A stretch of 64,000 bases of DNA from Treponema sp. (GTDB lineage Bacteria > Spirochaetota > Spirochaetia > Treponematales > Breznakiellaceae), in contig WRLF01000006.1 of NCBI GenBank assembly GCA_009777735.1, forward strand, positions 62,001-126,000, in the 5' to 3' direction. Position numbers and translations under genes: made by a program. This document shows, piece by piece, positions 46,341 through 55,387 of this stretch (position 1 is the first letter of the stretch; each line of letters begins with the position of its first letter). The notes beneath the pieces are model-generated. The model was not told where the DNA came from and searched no databases. It worked only from the letters and a program-made list of their open reading frames with translations.

Positions 46341-46485
46341 AGAATGACGAAACGGAAAAGATGACTTTGACACCAACTGCCTAACCAATAAATCATCTGC
46401 AGAGTTTTCACCTCAGTAAATGCAACCGCCGTTACGCAGTCTGCCTCCCGGGTTTCCTCACCTCCTTTTCCCGGGAGGTTTTTTT
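46341..46485 (+). ncRNA. Candidate structured small RNA (~145 nt) with anti-Shine-Dalgarno loop
   Basis: Between the PH-domain and Fic genes, 369 nt lack a credible ORF. A sigma70-like promoter and an intrinsic terminator bound about 145 nt with three hairpins: AGATGA (46359-46364)/TCATCT (46393-46398); GCAGA (46399-46403)/TCTGC (46440-46444) enclosing GTAA/TTAC; and the terminator stem. The terminator loop contains TCACCTCCTTT (46458-46468), identical to the 3' end of bacterial 16S rRNA, so it could pair with Shine-Dalgarno sites. It lacks 6S, SRP, RNase P and tmRNA hallmarks. Expression is inferred. Confidence 0.5.
46444..46485 (+). terminator. Intrinsic terminator
   Basis: CCTCCCGGG (46444-46452) pairs perfectly with CCCGGGAGG (46470-46478) around a 17-nt loop, followed by seven T. 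It is the strongest terminator in the window. Confidence 0.85.
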
Positions 46486-46521
46486 ATGCAGGATGTTTGC
46501 CTATGCTATTTTTGGCTGAGG

Positions 46522-46530
46522 TGGTATAAT
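46522..46530 (+). promoter_or_regulatory. Extended -10 promoter of the Fic gene (leaderless)
   Basis: TGGTATAAT, an extended -10 with consensus TATAAT (46525-46530), ends 7 nt before the Fic ATG. There is no clear -35 and no ribosome site. Confidence 0.5.
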
Positions 46531-46537
46531 TTTTTTT

Positions 46538-47575
46538 ATGCTTAACAAACCGCCATATACCATCACGGAAAAAGCCGCCGATTATTTGGCAAAAATTGTC
46601 GAGAAAGCGACAAGGCTTGAGTTAAGTACGGCGTTTAAGCGAAATATCCGATTGCACAGGGAAAACCGGCTGCGGACAATACATTCATCACTTGCCATTG
46701 AGGGCAATTCTCTTTCACTGGACGAAGTAACAGCCGTAATTGAAGGTAAGCTGGTTGCAGGCAAACAAGAAGAAATTAAAGAAGTGAAAAACGCCTATGA
46801 AGCCTATGACAGAATATTCACATTCGATCCATTTTCAATCGGTGATTTCCTGAAGGCACAAAAGCTCATTACCCGGGATCTCCTTAATGAATCCGGCAAA
46901 TTTCGCAGCAGAGATGTAGGTGTTTTTGACGATGGCAAAATGGTCCATTTAGGAGCTCGTCCGCAGTTTGTCCCGCAGCTTGTTACCGATTTATTCGGAT
47001 GGGCAAGAGAGTCTGAACTGCACCCGGTTTTGAAAAGCGCAATTCTGCATTATGAAATAGAAACCATACACCCCTTCGCAGATGGAAACGGACGTATGGG
47101 GCGCTTGTGGCAAACATTGCTACTTGCCAAATGGAAAGCGCTCTTTGCATGGATACCAATGGAATCGATTTTATATACAAACCGACCGCAGTACTATCAG
47201 GCAATTGAGGAGGCAAGAAAAGCCAACGATTCAGGGGTTTTTATTGAATTTACGCTTTCTGCCTTATTAGATAGTATTTCGCTCCAAGACAAGCACCAAG
47301 TTGAGCACCAAGATAAGCACCAAGTTATATTAACTGGTATTCAGCAGGCTGTATTACAGTCAATTAAAGGCAAACCCCTGTCCCGCAAAGAAATTTTTTC
47401 TGCAATAGGTATAACCGGCGATTCTCGTTCGTTCAAAAGAAACATCGAACCACTGATAACTTTAGGCTTAATCGAAATGACTGTACCCGAAAAACCAAAC
47501 AGCAAGCTGCAAAAATACAAACTGACCAAAAAAGGCAGTACACAGGCAACCGCCGCCGAATTTTTCTCCCCTTAA
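46538..47575 (+). CDS. Fic-domain protein with C-terminal winged helix
   Basis: A 345-residue protein of the Fic AMP-transferase family. The catalytic motif HPFADGNGRMGR (178-189) is intact. An N-terminal inhibitory motif SSLAIEGN (50-57, Glu55) marks a class II, self-inhibited Fic that would block the ATP gamma-phosphate. Residues about 265-345 form a winged helix (SRKEIFSAIGITGDSRSFKRNIEPLITLGLIEM), preceded by a repetitive linker DKHQVEHQDKHQV encoded by tandem CACCAAGTT-like units. Such proteins modify target hydroxyls with AMP; targets are unknown, and no separate antitoxin is needed or visible. Start and promoter geometry suggest a leaderless mRNA. Confidence 0.88.
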   Translation: MLNKPPYTITEKAADYLAKIVEKATRLELSTAFKRNIRLHRENRLRTIHSSLAIEGNSLSLDEVTAVIEGKLVAGKQEEIKEVKNAYEAYDRIFTFDPFSIGDFLKAQKLITRDLLNESGKFRSRDVGVFDDGKMVHLGARPQFVPQLVTDLFGWARESELHPVLKSAILHYEIETIHPFADGNGRMGRLWQTLLLAKWKALFAWIPMESILYTNRPQYYQAIEEARKANDSGVFIEFTLSALLDSISLQDKHQVEHQDKHQVILTGIQQAVLQSIKGKPLSRKEIFSAIGITGDSRSFKRNIEPLITLGLIEMTVPEKPNSKLQKYKLTKKGSTQATAAEFFSP

Positions 47576-47635
47576 TTTGGGAACCGCAAATCCTGATTTG
47601 TATGGTACAACACGGAATAATGCAGAAATGTATGT

Positions 47636-47765
47636 CTAAAAGCATGATTAGGCGGGTGTCGGCGTGTGTGTCCCTCTAAACATGGTTAGGCGGGTGTCGG
47701 CGATAAGTGCGCCGCGAAGCGGTGCGCTTAGTCGCCGACGGGCCCCGTCTAAGTTTAGTGGACAC
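47636..47765 (+). repeat. Tandem repeat plus 98-bp hairpin (MITE-like) element
   Basis: Two direct copies of a CTAAA..CATGRTTAGGCGGGTGTCGGCG unit (47,636-47,664 and 47,676-47,702). The second opens a large inverted repeat, GTGTCC (47,668) to GGACAC (47,765), whose inner arms form a ~20-bp stem around GAAG. The 316-nt gap between Fic and nrdJ holds this and the nrdJ control region, no gene. Confidence 0.65.
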
Positions 47766-47830
47766 ATATTGCTGTTTTATCCAGTTCTGTAATGTTGCAG
47801 TAAATTAGGGGATGCGGGGGCTTGTCACAT

Positions 47831-47877
47831 ACCCCCTATATGGTGTACACTGCTCAAGCATACGCTATATATGTGGG
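47831..47877 (+). promoter_or_regulatory. Putative tandem NrdR boxes upstream of nrdJ
   Basis: ACCCCCTATATGGTGT (47831-47846) and ACGCTATATATGTGGG (47862-47877) match the NrdR consensus ACAcwATATATwgTGT at about 12 and 11 of 16 positions. They are 31 bp apart, three helical turns, the usual NrdR arrangement. Motif similarity is seen; regulation is inferred. Confidence 0.45.
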
Positions 47878-47891
47878 AAGGGTAAAAAATA

Positions 47892-50800
47892 ATGAAAATC
47901 AGAAGATTCTTTACGGACCGGGATAGGGGGCCGTATTGTGATATCGTATGGGAAAAGCGGAAAAGTGAAATCCGCAGTTCTGACGGCAAGGCGCTTTTTT
48001 CCGAAGAAACGGTTATTGTACCGTCTTTCTGGAGCCAGATCGCTACAGACATTATTGCCCAGAAATACTTTCGCAAGGCAGGAGTCCCGGCGGATAAAAT
48101 GTACGAGTGGAAAGCCTGGGTTCCGGCGGAAACAGGGCTTGCAGACGATCCCGGCGGTATTCTGCCCGAAGACGGCGCCGAGCATGATGCCCGGCAGGTG
48201 TTTCACCGGCTGGCGTTTACCTGGATGGACTGGGGCCGGCGGAACGGTTATTTTGACGATGAAGAAGATGCAAAAGCATTTTATGATGAAACGTGCTATA
48301 TGCTTGCCCGGCAGATTGCGGCGCCCAACAGCCCGCAGTGGTTCAATACCGGACTGTATGCGGTATACGGTATAGACGGCCCGGCCCAGGGTCATTATTA
48401 CTTTGATCCCGAAAAAAACAAGACGGTAAAATCAGACAGCGCTTACAAACGTCCCCAGCCCCATGCGTGTTTTATTCTTTCCATAGATGACAATCTGGTA
48501 AAGGATAACGGCATCATGGATCTGATAACACGTGAAGCTCGCCTGTTTAAATACGGCTCCGGTACCGGTTCCAATTTTTCCCGCCTGCGCAGCATGAATG
48601 AGAAACTTGCCGGCGGCGGCGTTTCTTCCGGCCTGCTTTCGTTTTTAAAAGTTGGTGACCGTTCCGCTTCGGCAATAAAGTCCGGCGGCACTACCCGCCG
48701 TGCCGCAAAAATGGTAACGCTGGATGCCGATCATCCCGATGTGGAAAAATATGTCACCTGGAAGGCAGGCGAGGAGTACAAGGTTGCCTCAATGGTAACC
48801 GGATCGTCGATCGTAAAAAAACACATGGAGAGTATAAAAAAAGCCCTTGCTGTTTTCCGGGGGCCGGATACCGACAAGTTCAGCATCGAAAAAAACCATG
48901 ACCTCGCCCTGGCGCTCCGTGCTGCTTTGGGAGATAAAATTCCCGCATCTTACCTGTACCAGCAGTTACGGCGTTTTGAACAAGGCGATGATGATGCAGG
49001 CGTGTTGTATTCTACCGCCTGGGACGATGAGGCGTACAACACCGTCTCCGGTCAGAGCTCCAATAACAGCCTGCGGGTGAGCGATGAATTTATGCAGGCG
49101 GTACTGGATGACGGAGACTGGAATCTTACGAGCCGTACCACCGGTGAATCCGTTAAGACAATCAAGGCCCGCAAGCTCTGGGCCGATGTCGCCCGCAACA
49201 GCTGGCAATGCGCCGATCCCGGTCTGCAATACCACACCACCATAAACGACTGGCACACGTGTCCGGGCGGCGGGGAAATCCGCGCGTCAAACCCCTGCTC
49301 CGAATATATGTTTCTTGATGATACTGCCTGCAACCTCGCTTCAATTAACTTGGCGGTGTTATACGATAAGAAAACAAAAATGTTTGATGTTGACGGCTAT
49401 CTTCATGCCATTGGAATATGGACAACGATCCTTGAAATTTCGGTGGTAATGGCACAGTTTCCTTCACCCCGCATTGCCGAACTTTCATACCAGTACCGTA
49501 CCCTCGGTTTGGGTTATGCCAATCTGGGAACCCTCCTCATGCTCATGGGGCTGGCCTACGATTCCCCTCAAGGCCGAGCCGTTGCCGGAGCGGTGTCAGC
49601 CCTGCTTACCGGTGAGGCCTATACCCAATCTGCCCGCATGGCAGCAGAGCTGGGGCCGTTTGTTCGTTACGGGGAAAATGCCGATGCCATGCTTCGCGTT
49701 ATACGCAATCACCGGCGGGCGGCGTACAACAGTCCCGGTGACAAGTACGAAAACCTGCACATTATTCCCTGCGGAATAGACCCTGATCAATGCCCGGCGT
49801 ACCTCCTGAATGCGGCAAAAGCTTCGTGGGATCGCGCCCTGGAACTTGGCCAAACCCACGGCTACCGCAATGCCCAGGTCAGCGCCATTGCACCCACCGG
49901 TACTATCGGTCTGTTGATGGATTGCGATACGACGGGTATTGAGCCCGATTATGCCCTGGTTAAATATAAAAAACTTGCCGGAGGCGGGTTTTTCAAAATC
50001 ATCAATCAATCAGTGCCGCCCGCACTGGAGGCTCTCGATTATTCACCGCAGGAAATTGATGACATTATCTCCTATGCTACCGGACGAAAAACCCTTGACG
50101 GCGCTCTGACAATAAACCCGGAAACCCTCAAAGCGCGGAACTTTACACCGGAGGCAATTGACGCAGCCGAGAATGCGGTCAAGACAGCGCTCAACCTGGA
50201 GGGGGTGTTTAACCCCTGGATACTTGGCAGGGATTTTGTTGAAAAAGTACTCCGCATCCCCGAGTCAACCTGGTCTTTGCAGGGATTTAGCCTGCTTAAA
50301 CATATTGGTTTTTCCGCCAATGAAATTGCCGATGCGGAATTGTACGCCTGCGGTACCATGGGGCTTGAAGGTGCGCCCGGACTTAAAGTTGAGCATTATA
50401 CGGTTTTTGACACCGCGACACCGTCCGGTAAAAACGGCAGACGATCCATTCCCTGGAAAGCTCATATTGGGATGATGGCAGCGGTACAGCCGTTTATTTC
50501 CGGGGCAATCTCAAAGACCATTAATATGCCCAACTCGGCAAACTACGAAGATGTGAAAGGCGCGTACATGCTTTCATGGGAAAGCGCCCTTAAAGCGGTA
50601 GCGCTGTATCGTGACGGTTCAAAACTTTCTCAGCCGCTTTCATCGCTGGCGCCCGGAACCGATCCTCTTGCCGACATTATACTCAAGATCGAAAAAACCC
50701 TTGAACAACCGGTGATGCCGCCTGCCGACCGAAGGTTTACTGACCGGGGGAAACGCCGGACATTGCCGAGCCGCAGGATGGGTTATACCCAAAAAGCAAA

Positions 50801-51584
50801 AATCGGCGGCCATTCAATTTACATCAGAACCGGCGAATACGATGACGGCAGCCTGGGTGAAATATTCCTCGACATGCACCGCGAAGGCGCCGCATTCCGC
50901 AGTTTGCTGAACAGTTTTGCCATCACCGTTTCACTCGGCCTGCAATACGGCGTGCCGTTGGAGGAATATGTTGACGCATTTACATTCAGCCGGTTTGAGC
51001 CGAACGGCATTGTTCAGGGTCACGATTATGTGAAGATGGCTACGAGCGTCATTGATTTTATTTTCCGCGACCTTGCGATAAGTTACCTTAAGCGCAATGA
51101 TCTGGCACAGGTAAAACCGGATGACCTTCTTTCCACCGCAACGAAGGGAGAAGTTGACTCAGGGGATCCCAAACAGGTTTTTGGCGTGAAACAGAGCGCC
51201 GGTTTCAAACCCGGTTTGGCAGGATCGGCTGGTTCGGCAGGCTCACCGGCCGGAGGTGTGCCTGCGCCGGGCACCGGGCAAAAAACAGGTCTTTCAGCCA
51301 TTGCCGCCGGGCAGGTCTCCCGCGGCGAAAATCTCAGGGAAACAACGAAAGGGCAGATTGATTCCGCCAGGGGAGGGGGTCCGGCAGTTGCGGTGCAGAC
51401 AGCCGCTCAGATTCAGGTATTGAGCCAGCCGCGGCCCGAAGAAAGCGAAGTGCTAAAAATCGCCCATGCCCGAATAAAAGGCTATGAGGGAGATCCCTGT
51501 ACTTCCTGCGGATCATTTACTTTGGTGCGTAACGGAACCTGTATGAAATGCGATTCATGCGGCAGCACAACAGGGTGTTCATAA
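47892..51584 (+). CDS. nrdJ: Adenosylcobalamin-dependent (class II) ribonucleotide reductase
   Basis: Reduces ribonucleotides to deoxyribonucleotides using a radical generated from coenzyme B12, independent of oxygen. The 1,230-residue protein has the radical-site triad N467-P-C469-S-E471, [16 protein letters not shown] near residue 145, [23 protein letters not shown], and a C-terminal cysteine-rich tail ([30 protein letters not shown]). Residues about 1,100-1,150 are a Gly/Ala/Pro/Ser-rich low-complexity linker ([20 protein letters not shown]) before the tail. No cobalamin riboswitch is recognised upstream; two NrdR-like boxes are. The glycosidase gene begins 2 nt after its stop. Confidence 0.95.
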   Translation: MKIRRFFTDRDRGPYCDIVWEKRKSEIRSSDGKALFSEETVIVPSFWSQIATDIIAQKYFRKAGVPADKMYEWKAWVPAETGLADDPGGILPEDGAEHDARQVFHRLAFTWMDWGRRNGYFDDEEDAKAFYDETCYMLARQIAAPNSPQWFNTGLYAVYGIDGPAQGHYYFDPEKNKTVKSDSAYKRPQPHACFILSIDDNLVKDNGIMDLITREARLFKYGSGTGSNFSRLRSMNEKLAGGGVSSGLLSFLKVGDRSASAIKSGGTTRRAAKMVTLDADHPDVEKYVTWKAGEEYKVASMVTGSSIVKKHMESIKKALAVFRGPDTDKFSIEKNHDLALALRAALGDKIPASYLYQQLRRFEQGDDDAGVLYSTAWDDEAYNTVSGQSSNNSLRVSDEFMQAVLDDGDWNLTSRTTGESVKTIKARKLWADVARNSWQCADPGLQYHTTINDWHTCPGGGEIRASNPCSEYMFLDDTACNLASINLAVLYDKKTKMFDVDGYLHAIGIWTTILEISVVMAQFPSPRIAELSYQYRTLGLGYANLGTLLMLMGLAYDSPQGRAVAGAVSALLTGEAYTQSARMAAELGPFVRYGENADAMLRVIRNHRRAAYNSPGDKYENLHIIPCGIDPDQCPAYLLNAAKASWDRALELGQTHGYRNAQVSAIAPTGTIGLLMDCDTTGIEPDYALVKYKKLAGGGFFKIINQSVPPALEALDYSPQEIDDIISYATGRKTLDGALTINPETLKARNFTPEAIDAAENAVKTALNLEGVFNPWILGRDFVEKVLRIPESTWSLQGFSLLKHIGFSANEIADAELYACGTMGLEGAPGLKVEHYTVFDTATPSGKNGRRSIPWKAHIGMMAAVQPFISGAISKTINMPNSANYEDVKGAYMLSWESALKAVALYRDGSKLSQPLSSLAPGTDPLADIILKIEKTLEQPVMPPADRRFTDRGKRRTLPSRRMGYTQKAKIGGHSIYIRTGEYDDGSLGEIFLDMHREGAAFRSLLNSFAITVSLGLQYGVPLEEYVDAFTFSRFEPNGIVQGHDYVKMATSVIDFIFRDLAISYLKRNDLAQVKPDDLLSTATKGEVDSGDPKQVFGVKQSAGFKPGLAGSAGSAGSPAGGVPAPGTGQKTGLSAIAAGQVSRGENLRETTKGQIDSARGGGPAVAVQTAAQIQVLSQPRPEESEVLKIAHARIKGYEGDPCTSCGSFTLVRNGTCMKCDSCGSTTGCS

Positions 51585-51586
51585 AA

Positions 51587-53599
51587 ATGAGGAAAATAGT
51601 AATTGATGCCGCCTCACTGAACAAAGGATCGGAAGTCGTATCAAGAGACGGAGAAAATGTCACGCTTAAAATACCCTCCGGCGGCGGCGGAATTTCCCTG
51701 CCCCAGCTTGCCGGCTGCCCGGAACGTTATCTGACATTTTACATTGAAGCGCTGACAGATCACAGTGTTCCCATGGAAATTGTGATAATCCCCAAAAATA
51801 CCGATGCGAAAAAACAGGATATCCGCTTTGGCATTATGCCCCGTTTCCGTGTACTGATATGTATTGATTTGCAATGGCTGGACGGCAATGTTCTTTTCCC
51901 CGGTCATACAGAAGGAGAATTAAAAGTTGTCTGTCACGGCGGGCGTATTATCCCCGAAGATATCAAGTACATTGGTCTTGAAGCGATGCCTTCGTATCAT
52001 GATATAACCATCTGCATAACCGATCTTATCCTTACCGATGAACGTCCGGAAAAATTCCCCATACCCGATGACAAGCTTATAGACGAATTTGGGCAATACA
52101 AAAAGAAAGATTGGCCGGGCAAAATAAAAAATTGTGAAGAATTAAAAAACAGGCTCCATGAGGCTGCCGGAGTTTCCGGTAATTTTTCCATTGATGGCTG
52201 GAGCCGTTATGGCGGATATGAAAAAAATAAACTCTCCGAAGGAACCGGTTTTTTCACCGTAAAAAAATCCGGCGGACGCTGGTGGCTGGCCGATCCTGAC
52301 GGTAATGCTTTCTTCAGCGCCGGTCCCTGCTGCACGGTTGTCCGCGCCGATTGCCGCGTTGACGGTGTGGAAAAACTGCTTGACTGGCTTCCTGCCAGAG
52401 ACGATCCTGAGTACGGCCATTTATTTTCACAGCGTTTCAGGCCGTATCATGACGCGGGCTGCCGTCCCGATAATGTGATGTTTTCTTTTGAAGAAGCAAA
52501 CCTGTACCGTGCTTTTGGATCTGCCTGGTATGAAAAATGGACACATCTTATTTCCGGTCAGTTCAGGGAAAACGGTTTAAACACACTGGCAAACTGGAGC
52601 GACAGAAAACTTTTTGGTACTGCCGGCATTCCTTATGTTTTTATGCTTGACCGTTTCCCCGGAACAAAAAAGTTTATTTTCCGTGATTTTCCCGATGTTT
52701 TAAGCGATGAATATGCCGAAGATGCCGAAATGTGCGCGGAATTTCTAACTCCATATATGAACGATCCTTTCATGATTGGCTATTTTCTGCGGAACGAACC
52801 CGCCTGGGCTTTTGTGGATAACTTGATGGTTGCCGACGAAGTTTTATATAACCCTGATCCTTCGGTGTGCAAAGACAAGCTGATTCAATTCCTGATGGAT
52901 AAATATATTACCCCGCAGGCATTATCAAAAGCCTGGAATCACCGTTTTGACAACTTTGACGATCTGCGAAAACCTGTTTTCAGGGCATCCGGTTTTTCGC
53001 CGCAGGCTCTTGCGGATCAGAAAGAATTTTCCCGGATACTGCTTGGCGCTTATGTGACCATACCTTCCAGAGCATGCCGTTCCGTTGATCAGAATCATCT
53101 TAACCTGGGTATGCGCTGGGCATGGATTTCCGATCCGGATATAATAACCGGCTGGGAAAATTTTGATGTTTTTTCCATTAATTGTTATGCGGTCGATCCA
53201 ACTTCGGCGCTGGACAATGTTGTTAAGCTCGGTGTTGACCTGCCCATTGTTATCGGTGAATTCCATTTTGGCGCCCTGGATACCGGTTTAACCGCAACCG
53301 GGCTTGAAGGGGTAGCCAATCAGCATGAGCGGGGCAGAGCATACCGCTATTATTGCGAACGGGTGGCGGCCCATCCCAGCGGTGTCGGCTGCCATTGGTT
53401 TCAGTGTTACGACCAATTTGCCCTTGGCCGTTTTGACGGGGAAAATTATAACATCGGTCTTTTTGATATTTGCTCACTGCCAAACCGGACAATGATGCAG
53501 GCTGTTAAACAATGTGCAAAAGGTTTATATCAGGTCATGGAGGGTAGTGTTCCGCCGGCAGCGGAAAAACCGGTAAGTATCCCAATGATTGCGTATTAA
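51587..53599 (+). CDS. Clan GH-A glycoside hydrolase (beta-agarase/galactosidase-like)
   Basis: A 670-residue protein with no signal peptide, so probably cytoplasmic. Residues 1-180 resemble a carbohydrate-binding beta-sandwich; the TIM barrel begins around GGRWWLADPDGNAFFSAGP. Likely acid/base in GYFLRNEPAW and nucleophile in VIGEFHFG match the NEP and GEF patterns of clan GH-A, closest in feel to GH42/GH50. GVGCHWFQCYDQFALGRFDGENYNIGLFD near the end is typical of these enzymes. Substrate not determinable. The start at 51587 is two bases after nrdJ, which couples it to an unrelated function; its 3' end overlaps the convergent tetR gene by 4 nt. Confidence 0.72.
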   Translation: MRKIVIDAASLNKGSEVVSRDGENVTLKIPSGGGGISLPQLAGCPERYLTFYIEALTDHSVPMEIVIIPKNTDAKKQDIRFGIMPRFRVLICIDLQWLDGNVLFPGHTEGELKVVCHGGRIIPEDIKYIGLEAMPSYHDITICITDLILTDERPEKFPIPDDKLIDEFGQYKKKDWPGKIKNCEELKNRLHEAAGVSGNFSIDGWSRYGGYEKNKLSEGTGFFTVKKSGGRWWLADPDGNAFFSAGPCCTVVRADCRVDGVEKLLDWLPARDDPEYGHLFSQRFRPYHDAGCRPDNVMFSFEEANLYRAFGSAWYEKWTHLISGQFRENGLNTLANWSDRKLFGTAGIPYVFMLDRFPGTKKFIFRDFPDVLSDEYAEDAEMCAEFLTPYMNDPFMIGYFLRNEPAWAFVDNLMVADEVLYNPDPSVCKDKLIQFLMDKYITPQALSKAWNHRFDNFDDLRKPVFRASGFSPQALADQKEFSRILLGAYVTIPSRACRSVDQNHLNLGMRWAWISDPDIITGWENFDVFSINCYAVDPTSALDNVVKLGVDLPIVIGEFHFGALDTGLTATGLEGVANQHERGRAYRYYCERVAAHPSGVGCHWFQCYDQFALGRFDGENYNIGLFDICSLPNRTMMQAVKQCAKGLYQVMEGSVPPAAEKPVSIPMIAY

Positions 53600-54267
53600 T
53601 GAATATTTACGATGTCCAGATCCGAACGATCAATAGCTTCTCTGGCAAAACCATAAATGATTATCTGAAATGCTTTTATCATTTCATCCAAAAAAGCCGG
53701 AGATCTTCTTGCCTCAGCAGTCATGCCGGCGGCTTTATCGACAGCGTTTGAAAATATTGAAAGCAAAAGTTGTGTAGCCATATTCGAATCGAGGTTGGAA
53801 TCAAATGTTCCTTCGGCTTTGCATTGGTCAATAACAGTTTTTATTATCGCGATAATCGCATCATCGTATTGTGATTTGCTTTGTCCTTCCATTGAAACAA
53901 AAGGATTGCCGGGGTTGAAAAAATTATGCAGTTTAAAAACAATGATCATTTCATCTGAATTGCCAAACAGCTCAACATAACCGCGCCAAAAATATTTTAA
54001 GGCTTTAATTCCGGTAAGTCCGGTTTCGGCAAATGGCTTGATATGATCCAGAAAATCCTTTGCTGCTTCTTCCCGGATTTCCTGTAAAATTACATCTTTG
54101 CCGGGAAAATACAGGTACACTGTTGCTTTGGAGAGCTCTGCCTTGCGGGCAACCTCCTCCATGTTTACCCGCTCAACCCCATGTTCAAGAATTAATTCTC
54201 TGGCACAGTTGAGTATCGCCCTGCGGCGTTCGTTTTTTTCCCGTTCTCTCCGTTCTGTAATTCCCAT
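53596..54267 (-). CDS. TetR/AcrR-family transcriptional regulator
   Basis: A 223-residue repressor with a standard N-terminal helix-turn-helix (AILNCARELILEHGVERVNMEEVARKAELSKATVYLYFPGKDVILQEI) and a C-terminal all-helical domain of the TetR_C type (YFWRGYVELFGNSDEMIIVFKLHNFF). It converges on the glycosidase gene with a 4-nt overlap and is divergent from the small membrane protein/sigma factor operon, either of which it might control. No ribosome site precedes the ATG; a sigma70 promoter ends 6 nt before it. Confidence 0.87.
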   Translation of the reverse strand: MGITERREREKNERRRAILNCARELILEHGVERVNMEEVARKAELSKATVYLYFPGKDVILQEIREEAAKDFLDHIKPFAETGLTGIKALKYFWRGYVELFGNSDEMIIVFKLHNFFNPGNPFVSMEGQSKSQYDDAIIAIIKTVIDQCKAEGTFDSNLDSNMATQLLLSIFSNAVDKAAGMTAEARRSPAFLDEMIKAFQIIIYGFAREAIDRSDLDIVNIH

Positions 54268-54273
54268 GGAAAT

Positions 54274-54302
54274 ATTTTAGATGATTTCCGGAAAATGTTC
54301 AA
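54274..54302 (-). promoter_or_regulatory. Putative leaderless promoter of tetR
   Basis: Minus strand: TTGAAC (54297-54302), 17-nt spacer, TAAAAT (54274-54279), 6 nt to the ATG at 54267. Confidence 0.55.
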
Positions 54303-54419
54303 TAACTAAATCATTTTTTAAACTTGTATATTTTCTCTGCAAAAAAGTAATTGACTGTCCCGCAAACGGGAAGGGCGGCCCGGAATGCAACTTGCGGTGC
54401 TACAGCGTGTCTTAACAAA

Positions 54420-54448
54420 TAGACATAAAACAACCTGTGTTGTATATT
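54420..54448 (+). promoter_or_regulatory. Putative promoter of the ECF sigma operon
   Basis: TAGACA (54420-54425), 17-nt spacer, TATATT (54443-54448), 10 nt before the ATG of the first gene. The -35 does not look like an ECF GGAAC box, so autoregulation is not evident. Confidence 0.4.
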
Positions 54449-54458
54449 GAGGTTAATT

Positions 54459-54800
54459 ATGGAACAGATTACATCCGTTGCGGCACAGATCCTCATTGCC
54501 ATTATCCCCATTGCCGGGATTTTCATGGGAGCTGTTGTAGTCTTTTTTTATCTTCTTTGGTCGCACCGGCGGCGGATACTGTTAATTAAAGCAGGTCATC
54601 ACAGCCGTCCGGATTTCGATTTGATTACATTCAGCCTGCTTGCGGGGCTGCTTTTGGGCAGCGTCGGGTTAACCCTGACGGTGTTTCTTGCCGTGGTAAC
54701 AGGCCCCACATACGGGCTTTTGGGGGGGATAATTCCCCTTTCCATGGGGATTGGCCTTCTTATCTTCCATGTTATTAAACGCGGTAAAAAGGCCAAATGA
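54459..54800 (+). CDS. Small membrane protein of the ECF sigma operon
   Basis: A 113-residue protein with three predicted transmembrane helices (AAQILIAIIPIAGIFMGAVVVFFYLLW; LITFSLLAGLLLGSVGLTLTVFLAVV; LLGGIIPLSMGIGLLIFHVI) and a basic loop HRRRILLIKAGHH after the first, as in the DUF6249-like proteins often found upstream of ECF sigma genes. The ATG at 54459 is preferred over 54447 because GAGGT lies just upstream. It overlaps the sigma gene by ATGA, so it may take part in sensing or anchoring. Confidence 0.7.
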   Translation: MEQITSVAAQILIAIIPIAGIFMGAVVVFFYLLWSHRRRILLIKAGHHSRPDFDLITFSLLAGLLLGSVGLTLTVFLAVVTGPTYGLLGGIIPLSMGIGLLIFHVIKRGKKAK

Positions 54801-55378
54801 ACCATGAGGCAGGTGCGGAGGATGGCTTTCCTCCTTTGGAGGAATTCAGCGACCAGTTCATTGTCGGGCAGATCATTGTCGGGCAGAAGGATTTGTTCCG
54901 GCTATTGGTACAGCGGTACGAACGGCCTGTCTACGGCATGGGTTTGAGCTTTTTTCGCAATGCCGAAGATGCCGCTGATTTTACCCAGGAGGTTTTCCTC
55001 AAAGTGTACCGGAACCTTTCTAATTTTGAGGGACGTTCGCGGTTTTCAACATGGCTGTACAAAATCGCCTATAATACAGCGATAAACGGGGTGAACCGGC
55101 GGAAGGAATACCATAGCCTTGCAGAAGATGAAGCCGGGACAAGCGACAGCGACACACCGGAACGTGTACTGATCCGTAAAGCCGCAAAGGAAGCTGTTTT
55201 GGCTTCGCTGACGGAACTGCCGGAACGTTACCGTGTCTGCATTGATTTGTTTTTTTTCTATGATCGCTCGTACCTGGAGATTGAGGCGATTACCGGACTT
55301 CCGGTAAATACCATCAAGTCCCATGTATTCAGGGCGAAAAAGCTCCTCAGGGAAAAACTTGAGGATATTGGGGTGTAG
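54797..55378 (+). CDS. ECF-family RNA polymerase sigma factor
   Basis: A 193-residue sigma factor with region 2 (LFRLLVQRYERPVYGMGLSFFRNAEDAADFTQEVFLKVYRNLSNFEGRSRFSTWLYKIAYNTAIN) and region 4 (LTELPERYRVCIDLFFFYDRSYLEIEAITGLPVNTIKSHVFRAKKLLREKL), with no region 3 or 1.1, the ECF layout. The extracytoplasmic signal and regulon are unknown. It overlaps the small membrane protein by 4 nt and is followed after 9 nt by a zinc-finger anti-sigma gene, the standard partner-switch operon. Confidence 0.92.
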   Translation: MNHEAGAEDGFPPLEEFSDQFIVGQIIVGQKDLFRLLVQRYERPVYGMGLSFFRNAEDAADFTQEVFLKVYRNLSNFEGRSRFSTWLYKIAYNTAINGVNRRKEYHSLAEDEAGTSDSDTPERVLIRKAAKEAVLASLTELPERYRVCIDLFFFYDRSYLEIEAITGLPVNTIKSHVFRAKKLLREKLEDIGV

Positions 55379-55387
55379 GGGGTTAGA

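Noticed and set aside
46146..46364. Open frame of 72 codons after the PH-domain gene
   Set aside because: No ribosome site, biased low-complexity composition, and it overlaps the predicted promoter of the small RNA.
47766..47891. Cobalamin riboswitch before the B12-dependent reductase
   Set aside because: No B12-box (GCCACTG-type) or the associated stems were found; the NrdR-like boxes explain the region better.
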